Notes: a model not told the origin generated them from the letters alone. Positions 50,924 to 60,148 are shown, counted from the stretch's first letter. The stretch is 64,000 nt of DNA from Fervidobacterium_A thailandense (GCF_041505935.1 NZ_CP140110.1), one strand, 5' to 3'. Translations and numbers: made by a program.

Positions 50924-52234
50924 GAGTCTGTTCGACGATATGATTAGGGTACGATAGTAAAGGGTATGCCGCCCGGTCTCCAACAAAAACTTCGGTCTTT
51001 GAAATCTTTTTTGACTCTCAAAAGCGCTATTTTCCTCAGCTTTGCCAAAACATCATCCCCGCTGCTCTCGCAGCTTAACTTCTTCTGTATTCCACTTTCA
51101 TTTACTCAACACACTCCACAACTCAGCCAAACGCAAATAGCTCTTCAAAATGATTCACCAGGTACTCCACCAGTGGTCTTTGTATCTTCACCCAGTCTCC
51201 TGGCTCTTGCATTCTCAACTTCCGCTTGATGTTGTGGAGCACAACGAACGCTTTGATGTACTCAATCACGTTCGATAACTTCTTGAATCCTCTTCTGATT
51301 TGTGTGAACATCGCAAGAAGGCTGTTTCTGGATTCTACCGCTTGATTTACTCTGGAGCTGATGGTTTTGTGGGAAATGTTCAGATACTCACAGGCTTGAG
51401 CGTATGAGGTTAATCCATCAGATAGCACAAGCTTTGGCTGACAAGGGGATATTAGCTTGATGGCTTGGAGCGTATCACGGTTGAGAGAGACACGGAAGTT
51501 AGCAATCAGGTAGTTATCGAAGCTAACGGCAAGGAAGACATAGACAGTATCGGTCTTTCCCTTTGAAGCGAGTTTTTCGAACTTTTCATCGACACAAAGG
51601 ACCTCAAAATGGATGGGAGTAAACTTGATGGCAGAAGAGAGTGCTTTTATCCAGCGGTAGATGGTAGAAACACTCGGGGAGTAGCCGTTGAGAGATAGGA
51701 CGTTTCTGATTTGTCTGAATGAGAGGTTAGAGAAGAAGAGGATGAAGGCAAGAAGGCAGATGAAGAGAGGGTAGTTTGGGGAGAAAGGCAGGATGTTGGT
51801 TTGAGGAGAGGAGTTTTTGAGTAAGTAAACGTTAGACTTATACTTGCATTTACGGCAGCGGAAACGGACGAAAGAAGAGCGAATTTTGTAGATTTCCATG
51901 GTAGTGTTGCAGTGAGGGCACCTGGGGTAGGAGAAGTTGAAGAGCTTGTTAGGGTTGGGTGAGCGAGAGGCCTTTGGGAAGGAGAAAGTGCGTTTGCAGC
52001 TTTGGCAGATGAAGCTGAAGACCTGGGTAAGGGAGCCGTCAGGAGCACGGCGGAAGTAGCGGGAATTGACGTAGACTTTGGGATGATGGCAGTAGGGGCA
52101 GGAAGGTCTTTGAGGAAGGTTGAGTTTTCTTGGCATGGGTATACCTCCTTTCGTGGGGTGGAGGGGGGTGTACCCCTTTTTAAGGAATTATACAATAATT
52201 CGGTTGGTTTTTCATAATTTCATGGAACAGTCTA
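50924..52234 (-). mobile_element. Insertion sequence copy 3, with diverged right terminus
   Basis: 1311 bp, flanked by perfect 8-bp repeats AATAACTG (50916-50923 and 52235-52242). The first ~130 bp (50940-51070, downstream of the transposase) differ at many positions from copies 1 and 2, while the transposase gene is almost identical. One nt is missing just before the transposase start, which removes the upstream in-frame extension. Confidence 0.93.
51123..52136 (-). CDS. DDE-type transposase (copy 3)
   Basis: 337 residues, same protein as copies 1 and 2. Its upstream frame is interrupted by the 1-nt difference at about 52137, so the MPRKLN start is the only one shared by all three copies. 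A short cluster of changes at 52094-52108 is silent. Confidence 0.93.
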   Translation of the reverse strand: MPRKLNLPQRPSCPYCHHPKVYVNSRYFRRAPDGSLTQVFSFICQSCKRTFSFPKASRSPNPNKLFNFSYPRCPHCNTTMEIYKIRSSFVRFRCRKCKYKSNVYLLKNSSPQTNILPFSPNYPLFICLLAFILFFSNLSFRQIRNVLSLNGYSPSVSTIYRWIKALSSAIKFTPIHFEVLCVDEKFEKLASKGKTDTVYVFLAVSFDNYLIANFRVSLNRDTLQAIKLISPCQPKLVLSDGLTSYAQACEYLNISHKTISSRVNQAVESRNSLLAMFTQIRRGFKKLSNVIEYIKAFVVLHNIKRKLRMQEPGDWVKIQRPLVEYLVNHFEELFAFG

Positions 52235-52259
52235 AATAACTGAAAGAGGGGGTATATTC

Positions 52260-52484
52260 ATGGAGGAAAAGGTGAGGCAAATTATAGCGGAACAGTTGGG
52301 ACTTGATGTATCGGAGGTAACTCCTGAAAAAAGTCTCACGGAGGACCTTGGTGCCGATTCGTTGGATCTAGTCGATCTTGTGATGGCGTTTGAAGACGAG
52401 TTCGGGGTAAAGATAGGCGATCAGGATCTTTCGAAAATCAAGACGGTTGCCGACGTTATTAACACACTCAAAGAACGTGTCTAA
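52260..52484 (+). CDS. acpP: Acyl carrier protein
   Basis: 74 residues, acidic. Phosphopantetheine site LGADSLDLVDLVMAFEDEFG with Ser near residue 36. Carries the growing acyl chain for the Fab enzymes encoded divergently. GGGGG precedes the ATG. Only 25 bp separate it from copy 3 of the insertion sequence, and no promoter lies in that gap. Confidence 0.97.
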   Translation: MEEKVRQIIAEQLGLDVSEVTPEKSLTEDLGADSLDLVDLVMAFEDEFGVKIGDQDLSKIKTVADVINTLKERV

Positions 52485-52529
52485 AGGTTCAAAAAGGCTG
52501 GAAGTTTCAGAAGATTTTGCTGATGAACG

Positions 52530-52562
52530 GTGCGTGGTGAGGTTACCACGCACTTTGTTTTT
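52530..52562 (+). terminator. Terminator of acpP
   Basis: GTGCGTGGT-GAGGTT-ACCACGCAC (52530-52553) then TTTGTTTTTT. Confidence 0.9.
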
Positions 52563-52578
52563 TCTCAGTCTTCCATGG

Positions 52579-52584
52579 TATAAT
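52579..52584 (+). promoter_or_regulatory. -10 element for the phosphodiesterase operon
   Basis: TATAAT preceded by TGG, 25 nt before the ATG at 52610. TTGTTT at 52555 could be the -35 (18 nt). Confidence 0.55.
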
Positions 52585-52609
52585 AAGAAAAAAACGGCGG
52601 GTGTAAAGT

Positions 52610-53296
52610 ATGAAAATTTTGGGGCACAGGGGACTGCCGAGGCTTTATCCGGAAAACACGATGAAATCGTTTTTAGCCGCGCTAAGTTACGGAGCAGACG
52701 GGTTGGAGACGGATGTTCGACTAACTGCCGATGGTATTCCCGTTCTAATACACGACGCGGACCTATTGAGACTTGCCGGTGAAGATGTGGAAGTTGGTGA
52801 GTTGAAATTCAAAGAGTTGAAGGATTTTAACGTCGGTGGTGAACCCATTCCAACGCTCGAGGAGTTTTTAAGTGCCATTCCCCCGGGAAAGTGGATCAAT
52901 CTGGAAATAAAAGAGCCGGGGGCTGGAGAGGTTACAGTAGAGTTTGCCCTATCTCACTACGATGGTCAACTAATCTTCAGCTCCTTTGAACACCAGTTGA
53001 TAAACGAGCTCAAACGAAAGTACCCTAATGCAAAGTTTGGATACTTGTTCGATGAGCGCCATGAAAATCTTACATTGGACGAGGTTCGCGATTTGTTCAG
53101 GGAGCATACGTTTAGTGCGCACCTGCCGATTGAGTTCAAGATACTGGACTCAAAAAGGTTTTCAGAGATGTGTAACTTGGTAAAATCACTCAATTTGAAA
53201 CTCGTGTTGTGGACGGTGAACGAACCAGCGTTGATTAGCGACATTAAAGAGTTGGTGGATTTCGTTATTACCGACGATGTGCGCTTATTTTTGTAA
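52610..53296 (+). CDS. Glycerophosphodiester phosphodiesterase
   Basis: 228 residues, complete GDPD barrel. ILGHRGLPRLYPENTMKSF at residue 2 and GLETDVRLTADGIPVLIHD near 37 contain the catalytic His, Glu, Asp and second His; NLEIKEP near 100 gives the metal Glu. Splits glycerophosphodiesters to glycerol 3-phosphate and alcohol. No signal peptide, so cytosolic. The next two genes may be co-transcribed. Confidence 0.95.
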   Translation: MKILGHRGLPRLYPENTMKSFLAALSYGADGLETDVRLTADGIPVLIHDADLLRLAGEDVEVGELKFKELKDFNVGGEPIPTLEEFLSAIPPGKWINLEIKEPGAGEVTVEFALSHYDGQLIFSSFEHQLINELKRKYPNAKFGYLFDERHENLTLDEVRDLFREHTFSAHLPIEFKILDSKRFSEMCNLVKSLNLKLVLWTVNEPALISDIKELVDFVITDDVRLFL

Positions 53297-53321
53297 TTCT
53301 TGAAAGGGGTAGGATGGGGCC

Positions 53322-54269
53322 TTGTCGAAGGAAATACGTTTGATTCTGCTTTTGATCATCTTGATGGTTTTAACAACGTGGTTGTGGTACGAGTACGGTT
53401 CGCGGTACGTTGGTTACCTCTACGACCTGAACACCCAGTCGAGGGAGCTGATTGACGCAGAAATCCCGTCTTTAAAGATCATAGCGGAGAGTGTCGAGAC
53501 GGATCCTCCAAAGGCGCTCGCACGTTTTGCGCGCAAAGGTGTTAAGGTAATCGTTGGTCCACCGACCTCGGGAAAAGCCAGCCTGTTTTTGCCTTATCTA
53601 AAGAAATTCAACATGGTCGCGATTTCTGGAACTATTTCATCTTCGAGAGTACTTCAATCTGGTTACGTTTTTTCGATGACTCCGTCGAACGACTACATGA
53701 TTTCGATGATCGAACGTTTTCTTGAACAGTTGGGTGTGAAAAATTTGTTAATAGTTTTGGATCCGTTGAATGCTGAATACAGTGAGGAGTATCTGGCTTT
53801 GGGCAAAAAATTTGCCGTTAAATCCGTGAGATACTACAACGAAAAAAGCTTGGCGAAGGTAGATCTGGAAGGAGTGGATATGGCAATTCTGACGCTTAAT
53901 TCCAGGGATGCAGCGCAGGTTTCAAAATTGCTGCGGCTGAAGAAACCGGACATAAAGCTGCTTGGGACGGATTCTACTGTGAACAATGACCTAATAAACT
54001 TTGGTGGAAGTAGTGTAGAAGGTATGTTAGTTATATATCCGCATAAGATAGAACAGGAGCCAGAACAGGAACTTATCGAGGATTGTTTTAGAATACTGGA
54101 GAATCATCGTTTCCTTGTACCTGAGCAGTTCCGGCGGTTCATTCAGTCGCACGTTATAAGCTCGAGAGGTTACAACGTCTACTTTTCTGGAAACTCCGTC
54201 GTGAGGCCTATTTATCTGTACGTGGTAAGGAATGGAAGATTTGAGGTGGTCGGAACGTGGAGAGAATAA
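53322..54269 (+). CDS. Membrane-anchored periplasmic-binding-protein-like protein
   Basis: 315 residues, TTG start after AGGATGGGG. One N-terminal helix (LILLLIILMVLTTWLWYEYG) without a clear cleavage site. The rest resembles type I periplasmic binding proteins (Leu/Ile/Val-binding type): GVKVIVGPPTSGKAS near 73, MVAISGTISSSRVL near 98, LLIVLDPLNAEYSEEY near 142. No transporter genes are adjacent, so it may be a sensor or scaffold. Overlaps the next gene by 13 nt. Confidence 0.75.
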   Translation: MSKEIRLILLLIILMVLTTWLWYEYGSRYVGYLYDLNTQSRELIDAEIPSLKIIAESVETDPPKALARFARKGVKVIVGPPTSGKASLFLPYLKKFNMVAISGTISSSRVLQSGYVFSMTPSNDYMISMIERFLEQLGVKNLLIVLDPLNAEYSEEYLALGKKFAVKSVRYYNEKSLAKVDLEGVDMAILTLNSRDAAQVSKLLRLKKPDIKLLGTDSTVNNDLINFGGSSVEGMLVIYPHKIEQEPEQELIEDCFRILENHRFLVPEQFRRFIQSHVISSRGYNVYFSGNSVVRPIYLYVVRNGRFEVVGTWRE

Positions 54270-54835
54270 CGAAGTTTGGGAATGTGGATTCCACTCAAAA
54301 ACGAGTCAGTGTTGGACTTTACACCTTTCTGTTGGTATTGGCTACGCTATTTGCTATCCTTTTTTTGGTTTCGTACTCGCAGGGGATCATTCTGAGGAAA
54401 CGCGTTGAACGTTACGGGAAGGTCCTAAAGGCCTACGAGTTGTATCTTAGGGGGGATTCTGAGTTCGAAACTTTCGTTAAGGAAAACGAATTGAAAGAAG
54501 TGAGCTGGCTCCTACCGAAGTTCAATTTGTTTGCGGTGAGAAAAAGTCTGGACGAGGCGAAAGCTGCCTTTGAGAGGGGAAATTTTGCCGATGTGGTTAG
54601 CACTCTCAGTAAGGTGAAAGACGTCGACTCTCCCTGGAATGACGAGGTTTTTTATCTCCTTGGGACGGCGCACGCAAGGATAGGTCAAACCGAACAGGCG
54701 AAATTTTACCTGACTTATTTCGTGAACGGTTTTGAAGGATCGATTTATCGAAAGAGTGCGTTAACGTTGCTTCGCGACCTGTCCGAGGGAGAGGATAAAA
54801 AGAAAATAGAGGATATTCTCAAGAAGTTACAGTAA
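54257..54835 (+). CDS. Membrane-anchored TPR-like protein
   Basis: 192 residues, GTG start. One membrane helix near 21-42 (YTFLLVLATLFAILFLVSYS), then helical repeats; NDEVFYLLGTAHARIGQTEQ, followed by AKFYLTYFV, is a good TPR unit near 135-165. No enzyme motif. Coupled to the preceding binding-protein-like gene by overlap, so they probably act together at the outer face of the membrane. Confidence 0.7.
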   Translation: MERITKFGNVDSTQKRVSVGLYTFLLVLATLFAILFLVSYSQGIILRKRVERYGKVLKAYELYLRGDSEFETFVKENELKEVSWLLPKFNLFAVRKSLDEAKAAFERGNFADVVSTLSKVKDVDSPWNDEVFYLLGTAHARIGQTEQAKFYLTYFVNGFEGSIYRKSALTLLRDLSEGEDKKKIEDILKKLQ

Positions 54836-54887
54836 CGGTATCACAGGGTTACTAAGTCTAATCTTGTTTGAGAGGTGGTAAAGCTCG

Positions 54888-55667
54888 ATGATCAGAGACG
54901 TTCAAAGCGAGCCCGATCACAGAAATGTGTATCTGCACCGGGTGGGAGTCAAGGGTGTAAGTTATCCAATTGTTGTGCTCGATCGCACGAACGGTGTGCA
55001 GCGAACGGTCGCATCGGTAAACATGTACGTTGACCTTCCGGAAAACTTCCGTGGTACGCACATGAGTAGATTTATAGAAGTACTCAACGAGTATCATCTG
55101 GAAGTCAATCCTAAGAAGATTAAGGACATGCTGGGTAGATTGAAGGAAGTGTTGAACGCGAAACGGGCGGTTCTGGAGGTTAGTTTTCCGTATTTCATCC
55201 TAAAGAAAGCACCCGTGAGTCAGACGGAAAGCTTTTTGAAGTACGACTGTGCGTTTGAAGCCGAGATTTTCGACTCACAGTTTCACTTTGAAACCATCGT
55301 TGAGGTACCGATCCATACGCTTTGTCCATGTTCGAAGGAGATTAGCGAGAGAGGAGCTCATAATCAACGCGCGGTTTGTAAAGTTACCTACGTTTCGAGC
55401 GAAATGGTCTGGATTGAGGAAATAATTGAAATTGTGGAATCGAGTGCGAGCGCCCCTATATTCACTTTGCTCAAGCGTGTTGACGAAAAGTTCGTTACGG
55501 AGCACGCATACGATAATCCAAAGTTTGTTGAAGATGTTGCCCGAGATGTAGCGCTGAGGCTTAAGGAGCATGGTAAAATAAAGTGGTACCGCGTCGAAGT
55601 TGAGAGTTTCGAATCGATACATCTTCACAACGCGTACGCTTGTGTGGTTAGTGATGAGGTGTTTTAA
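54888..55667 (+). CDS. folE2: GTP cyclohydrolase FolE2
   Basis: 259 residues. The family's zinc-site motif is present: TLCPCSKEISERGAHNQRA near 144-163, with Cys147 region and His. DVQSEPDHRNVYLHRVGVKG at the start and YDNPKFVEDVARDVA near the end are also typical. Makes 7,8-dihydroneopterin triphosphate for folate or queuosine. Type IB enzymes work with metals other than zinc. Confidence 0.94.
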   Translation: MIRDVQSEPDHRNVYLHRVGVKGVSYPIVVLDRTNGVQRTVASVNMYVDLPENFRGTHMSRFIEVLNEYHLEVNPKKIKDMLGRLKEVLNAKRAVLEVSFPYFILKKAPVSQTESFLKYDCAFEAEIFDSQFHFETIVEVPIHTLCPCSKEISERGAHNQRAVCKVTYVSSEMVWIEEIIEIVESSASAPIFTLLKRVDEKFVTEHAYDNPKFVEDVARDVALRLKEHGKIKWYRVEVESFESIHLHNAYACVVSDEVF

Positions 55668-55700
55668 TGCAATGAAGTTTTCTGTTCGGGGGTGCATAAT

Positions 55701-56045
55701 TTGAGCTTTTCCGAACTACAAGTTCAAAAAGTGTTATCTTTGCTTGGATTTGCCGCAAGAAGTGGAAAAATAGCGTTTGGAAAGGATATGTTGAGAGACT
55801 ACATTACCAATCCTAAATTGAAGAGAAAGGTTGTGTTGATCGCAACTGACGCTGGGGAGAGAGTTAAAAGGGACTTGAAAATCAGATGCGAGATAAATAG
55901 AGTGCCTTACTTTGAGTTTTCAAACAAGAGCGAGTTGGCACGTGCCGTTGGTAAACGTGAAATTTCAGCAATAGGTGTGATGGAACCGAACATCGTAGAT
56001 GGGATTTTGGATGTGCTCCAAAATCCACAGAATGAAAGAACGTAG
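55701..56045 (+). CDS. L7Ae/L30e-family RNA-binding protein
   Basis: About 114 residues from TTG 55701 (GGGGG 8 nt upstream; GTG 55692 is possible). LLGFAARSGKIAFGKDM near 14, LIATDAGERVKRDL near 46 and a final helix match the YlxQ/L7Ae-like group that binds kink-turn RNA and associates with ribosomes. Usually near infB and nusA; here it follows folE2. Confidence 0.85.
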   Translation: MSFSELQVQKVLSLLGFAARSGKIAFGKDMLRDYITNPKLKRKVVLIATDAGERVKRDLKIRCEINRVPYFEFSNKSELARAVGKREISAIGVMEPNIVDGILDVLQNPQNERT

Positions 56046-56120
56046 GAACAAACCCAACTTTTCCTTTCTGTATGGAAACTTGCGGCTTAGCGTTTCTGAG
56101 AAAGTCCACGAGGTGGAACG

Positions 56121-57686
56121 ATGGGTAAGTTACCGACGGGTATATCGGACTTTCGGGAGTTACGGGAACGTGGATGTGTGTACGTGGACAAAACGCAGTA
56201 TGTGTACAAGATGGTGGAGGAGAACAAGTACGTTTTCATCTCCCGACCGCGTAGGTTTGGGAAGAGCTTGACTGTGAGCGTGCTTGAATACTTGTTTAAG
56301 GGCGAGAGGGGATTGTTCGAAGGCACGTGGATATTTGACAAGTGGGATTGGCAGGAGTTCCCAGTTGTCAGGTTGGATATGAACGAGGTGGACTCCACTT
56401 CTCCAGAGAACTTGACAAAGTCAATCCTTCTAAAGTTAAAACGAATTGCCGAAGAATACGGAACCTCTTGTGTAAATGGGACTGTTTCGGACACGTTCTA
56501 TTACCTTGTTCAGGATATTAGTCGAAAAAGCAAGAAACCCGTGGTTTTGCTTATAGACGAATACGAGAAGCCGATACTGGACCACATATCGGACAAGCAA
56601 AGTGCCCACCAGATGCGCGAGATTCTCCGGCAGCTGTACGGGAGAATCAAGAGCCTGGACGGTTACCTTCGCTTCGTTTTCTTCACCGGCATCACCAAGT
56701 ACACGAAAGCCGGTGTTTTTTCCACACTCAACAACCTCGTTGATATTTCCTTTCACGAGGATTTTGCGCAGATGTTCGGGTACACTCTCGAGGAGATTGT
56801 TCAGTATTTTCCTGAGTACATCGATGCGGCTTGTGAGAAGTTAGGGATGAGCAGGGAATACCTACTTGAGCAACTTGAGAAGTACTACGGGGGATTTTCG
56901 TTCGATGGGAAGCATTTTGTGTTCAATCCGTTCAGTGTGCTGCTGTTTTTCTACGAGAAGAACTTTGCGAACTACTGGTCGGAGACGGCGCAGCCGAGTT
57001 TTCTGTACAACTATCTGAAGGGTCGTGATGTTCGTTTGGAGGACATACTCGAGAGGAAGACGATATCGAGGATGGAGTTGATGAGTCAGGAGATAGAGGA
57101 GACGACGGTGGTATCGTTTTTGGTGCAAGCTGGGTATTTGACGTTCAAAAGGAAGGTGGATGCGAACCTTTACGAGGTGGGATTTCCGAACATAGATGCC
57201 GGGCAAGCGGTCGCGCAGATGATTTTGGAGCTTGAGTATGGGCTGAGACAGTACGAGCTTGAGGACAAGGGAAGCGAATTGAGGAAAGCAATTCGTGAGG
57301 AGCGAGTGGAAGACATGATGAGGGTAATTGAGGAGTTGTTTGGGAGTATGAGTTACATGAGCTATGCGGGGATGGGGAGGGTGTGTGAAGTTGAGAAATT
57401 GGAAGCGCATTACAGTCAGTTGATGTACGCGTTGTTGTTTGGTGCGGGGGTTAAGTGCGAGATGGAGAGGGAAGTAGCGCGGGGGCGAGTGGACATATGG
57501 TTTACGAATGATGGGGTGGGTTATGTGATGGAGCTGAAGGTGGACAAGAGTGCCCAGGAGGCGCTGGAGCAGATAAAGGAAAGAGGGTATGAAAGGTTGT
57601 GTGGAACGAGGAGATGCTATCTGATCGGGGTGAATTTCAACAGTAAGGAAAGAAAAATCGAATGGGCGGTTGAAGTGAGGAAGTAA
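56121..57686 (+). CDS. AAA-ATPase-like / PD-(D/E)XK nuclease-like protein
   Basis: 521 residues, GAGGTGG before the ATG. N-terminal AAA-ATPase-like domain: opening LPTGISDFRELRERGCVYVD, Walker A-like PRRFGKSLTVSVL near 43, Walker B LLIDEYEKPILD near 147. C-terminal PDDEXK-like domain near 440-520 with GRVDIWF and YVMELKV as the D and ExK. Members are numerous in Bacteroidetes and Thermotogota genomes, of unknown function. The second half is very rich in GAG, GTG and GGG codons, unlike its neighbours, hinting at transfer. Confidence 0.85.
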   Translation: MGKLPTGISDFRELRERGCVYVDKTQYVYKMVEENKYVFISRPRRFGKSLTVSVLEYLFKGERGLFEGTWIFDKWDWQEFPVVRLDMNEVDSTSPENLTKSILLKLKRIAEEYGTSCVNGTVSDTFYYLVQDISRKSKKPVVLLIDEYEKPILDHISDKQSAHQMREILRQLYGRIKSLDGYLRFVFFTGITKYTKAGVFSTLNNLVDISFHEDFAQMFGYTLEEIVQYFPEYIDAACEKLGMSREYLLEQLEKYYGGFSFDGKHFVFNPFSVLLFFYEKNFANYWSETAQPSFLYNYLKGRDVRLEDILERKTISRMELMSQEIEETTVVSFLVQAGYLTFKRKVDANLYEVGFPNIDAGQAVAQMILELEYGLRQYELEDKGSELRKAIREERVEDMMRVIEELFGSMSYMSYAGMGRVCEVEKLEAHYSQLMYALLFGAGVKCEMEREVARGRVDIWFTNDGVGYVMELKVDKSAQEALEQIKERGYERLCGTRRCYLIGVNFNSKERKIEWAVEVRK

Positions 57687-57753
57687 TTTCACTGGCAATC
57701 TTTAAATGATATAAATGCGTTAATGCATTAATGGAGAACGAGGGGGGATTGAA

Positions 57754-58614
57754 ATGTCGCAGCAGGAAAAGATTCTACCACTTTCGGAGTTTTCTTTGAT
57801 AGATTTTGTCGAGCTTGTGAATGAAATCTTCAGAGACTACGTTGTTCCCATCAACTGGAATGTTCTAACATTCAAGATGGACGCGCGGGAGAATTCACTT
57901 TCTTTTTCGGATTCATTTGTTTTTTTGAAAAGTGACCGGCCCGTCGGTTTTGTGCTCGTTGGTATACGTGGGCGGAGGGCACGTATAGACGCGATGGGAG
58001 TTGTGGAAAACGAGCGTGGAAAGGGATTAGCCGAACGCATCTTACGTCACGCGATGCACCACCTGAAGTTGAAGAATGTGGAGACCATATTACTCGAGGT
58101 TGCGGCGTCCGATGCGCGCGCGGTTAAGTTTTACGATAAAAATGGATTCAGACGTGTCAGGGATTTGTACACTATGGTTTTAAACACACCTTCGAACGTT
58201 GTCAGTGAAAGAATAAACGTTTCATTTATTGAGAGCGAATCCAAGGCGATCTATTCCATGGCACTTGGAATAGAGATCAATCAAGGAAGAAAACCTAACT
58301 GGCAGCGGGAACCGATATCCTTACTTCTTGCTGATGGACGGTACCACTACGTGAGGATCCATTACGGAGGACAGGATGGTTATCTTGTGTGGGGAAGAAA
58401 CGAGGACGGTTCAACGTTCATAGTCGATTGTGCGGGGACTTCGCAAGATTGGAGTGAGTTACTCAAGCTGGTTGTGGAATACATTGTCGAGCAAACGCAC
58501 ACGAACATTATAAGTGTTGTGGCAGTTCCCGAGGACGACAAACTCTACCAGGCACTCAGAAACGTGGGATTTGAAACGGTGTTGGTTCAGCACGAGATGA
58601 TAAGGCAATTATGA
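57754..58614 (+). CDS. GNAT-family N-acetyltransferase
   Basis: 286 residues, GGGGGG before the ATG. GNAT core at ~25-140: ARIDAMGVVENERGKGLAER carries the acetyl-CoA loop, and VKFYDKNGFRRVRDLYTM the C-terminal motif. The second half (residues ~150-286) looks like a further, degenerate GNAT-like fold ending with AVPEDDKLYQALRNVGFE. The substrate is unknown. A TTAATGCATTAA palindrome lies at 57720 before the gene. Confidence 0.87.
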   Translation: MSQQEKILPLSEFSLIDFVELVNEIFRDYVVPINWNVLTFKMDARENSLSFSDSFVFLKSDRPVGFVLVGIRGRRARIDAMGVVENERGKGLAERILRHAMHHLKLKNVETILLEVAASDARAVKFYDKNGFRRVRDLYTMVLNTPSNVVSERINVSFIESESKAIYSMALGIEINQGRKPNWQREPISLLLADGRYHYVRIHYGGQDGYLVWGRNEDGSTFIVDCAGTSQDWSELLKLVVEYIVEQTHTNIISVVAVPEDDKLYQALRNVGFETVLVQHEMIRQL

Positions 58615-58653
58615 TGAATTTGTTGAGTTTTGCAAAGAATAATAAGTGAAGGG

Positions 58654-59859
58654 TCAAGCTGTATTTTTTGTGATCCCACTTGTTGCAAGTTTCGCGACTT
58701 TCTGGGAGAGTACTTGTTGTTTGAGCCAGTAGCCGTCCAATATGCCTTGTGCGGCGAGGCGCCCCAAAAATTTGTAGTGGAAGTCCTTCAGCTGTCCCGG
58801 ACCTGCGTTCCACAGTGGGGTCCCAGGTAATGGCATGAAAGTGTGCGCGTGGATTTTCGCGCCATATTTTTTTACAATGCGTTCGATGAAGTTAAACGTT
58901 TCTTCGACATCTTCTTTGGTTTCGAACGGGAAGCCGAAGATGAAGTCGACTTTGGCATAGAATCCGTTTTCTGCCAATGTTTCCAGTGCCTTTTCGACTT
59001 GCTCGACGGTGTGTCCGCGATGGATCATCTTCAGGATTCTATTGCTTCCGCTTTGTGCACCTATGACTATGTAGTCGTGGTTGACGTACTTTTTTATTAC
59101 TTTCAGCACTTCGGATGTGACGCTCTCAGGTCTGACATCCGAGGGGAATGTTCCAAAGTAAATTTCTTTTGCCCCGGCAGCTTTGACTTTGAACAGGAGT
59201 TCGTCGATGATCTCGGGTTGTGGTGTCACACCGTTTTTGCTGCCGTATCCAAACGCATTAGGTGTGATGAACCTCGCCACCGTTTTTCCGTTCCTGACCA
59301 TTATCTTCTGAGCTTCAACTATCGCATCGATGGATCTGTGCCGCACGATTTTTCCTGCCAACCTGGGTGTTTGACAATAACCACAGTTGAAAGGACAACC
59401 CCGCGATATTTCCACGGGCATGAAAAGTTTCTTTGGCTCGCAAACGGCGGGAAAATCGTCAAGATTGACGCGTTCTCCGATTCCGTCGAAGATCTTTTCT
59501 TCAGGATGTTCTCCTTGAGATAGAAAGCGGACGATGTTTTGTTCACCGTCACCAAGGAACACGTAATGCGCTCCAGCTTCCAAAACCTGATGTGGATTCG
59601 CGGTTGCGTGTGGCCCGCCTGCAATTACTGTGTATCCACTGCGACTGAGGATATCCATCTCGGTTGCTACCTGATCGAAATCGAAGCTCATAAATGAGTA
59701 AGCAACAACAGTACCTGTCGCCGGTAGGCGCAGGATTTCATCGACACTTTTCGCTTCCAGCACTTCAATACTTAACCGCGATAAGATCGCGGCCGTCAGA
59801 GCGGTTACACTGTACCTGTTCGTTTTCGTCGAACGAAAAACAATTCTTTCGAAGGCCAT
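58654..59859 (-). CDS. B12-binding-like radical SAM protein
   Basis: 401 residues from ATG 59859, 6 nt after the upstream stop. N-terminal cobalamin-binding-like Rossmann region (GTVVAYSFMSFDFDQVATEM, VIAGGPHATANPHQVLEAGA), without the usual DxHxxG. The radical SAM core has CPFNCGYC near 175, then a TIM-barrel with GAQSGSNRILKMIHRGHT. The family's reactions are varied (methylation, ring changes); the substrate is not predictable. Forms an operon with the RemA-like gene. Confidence 0.87.
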   Translation of the reverse strand: MAFERIVFRSTKTNRYSVTALTAAILSRLSIEVLEAKSVDEILRLPATGTVVAYSFMSFDFDQVATEMDILSRSGYTVIAGGPHATANPHQVLEAGAHYVFLGDGEQNIVRFLSQGEHPEEKIFDGIGERVNLDDFPAVCEPKKLFMPVEISRGCPFNCGYCQTPRLAGKIVRHRSIDAIVEAQKIMVRNGKTVARFITPNAFGYGSKNGVTPQPEIIDELLFKVKAAGAKEIYFGTFPSDVRPESVTSEVLKVIKKYVNHDYIVIGAQSGSNRILKMIHRGHTVEQVEKALETLAENGFYAKVDFIFGFPFETKEDVEETFNFIERIVKKYGAKIHAHTFMPLPGTPLWNAGPGQLKDFHYKFLGRLAAQGILDGYWLKQQVLSQKVAKLATSGITKNTA

Positions 59860-59864
59860 TCTCT

Positions 59865-60113
59865 TTATTCGCCCCAGAGAGCTTTTTTCACTTCGAGAGG
59901 GGGTTCGGCAAGCAGGAGCGAATGACCACTGTTCATAAAGACGATAGTCTTGCACTCACGCCCGTAGGTGAGGTTAACTATCTTTCCTCCGAACTGTATA
60001 CTCGCCCTCATCCTGCGTGAGATCGTCGAACTAACTGGAACAACGGCTACAACACGATCCCTCATGATGTAGACCTTGTCGTTTATTTTTGACACCGGTT
60101 CTGTGTTCGGCAT
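59865..60113 (-). CDS. RemA-like (DUF370-type) regulatory protein
   Basis: 82 residues from ATG 60113 (AGGAGG 7 nt upstream). The core VVAVVPVSSTISRRMRAS, then LTYGRECKTIVFMNSGHSLL, matches RemA of Bacillus, a ring-forming DNA-binding regulator of matrix genes. Its small size also fits. Usually found near gmk; here it lies between ychF and a radical SAM gene. Confidence 0.75.
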   Translation of the reverse strand: MPNTEPVSKINDKVYIMRDRVVAVVPVSSTISRRMRASIQFGGKIVNLTYGRECKTIVFMNSGHSLLLAEPPLEVKKALWGE

Positions 60114-60148
60114 TGTAACACCTCCTTGGCTCATCGTTGAACAAATAT

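Noticed and set aside
56862..57698. 278-codon minus-strand frame opposite the AAA-ATPase gene
   Set aside because: Product of the biased GAG/GTG codons; His/Pro/Leu-rich, no family signature.
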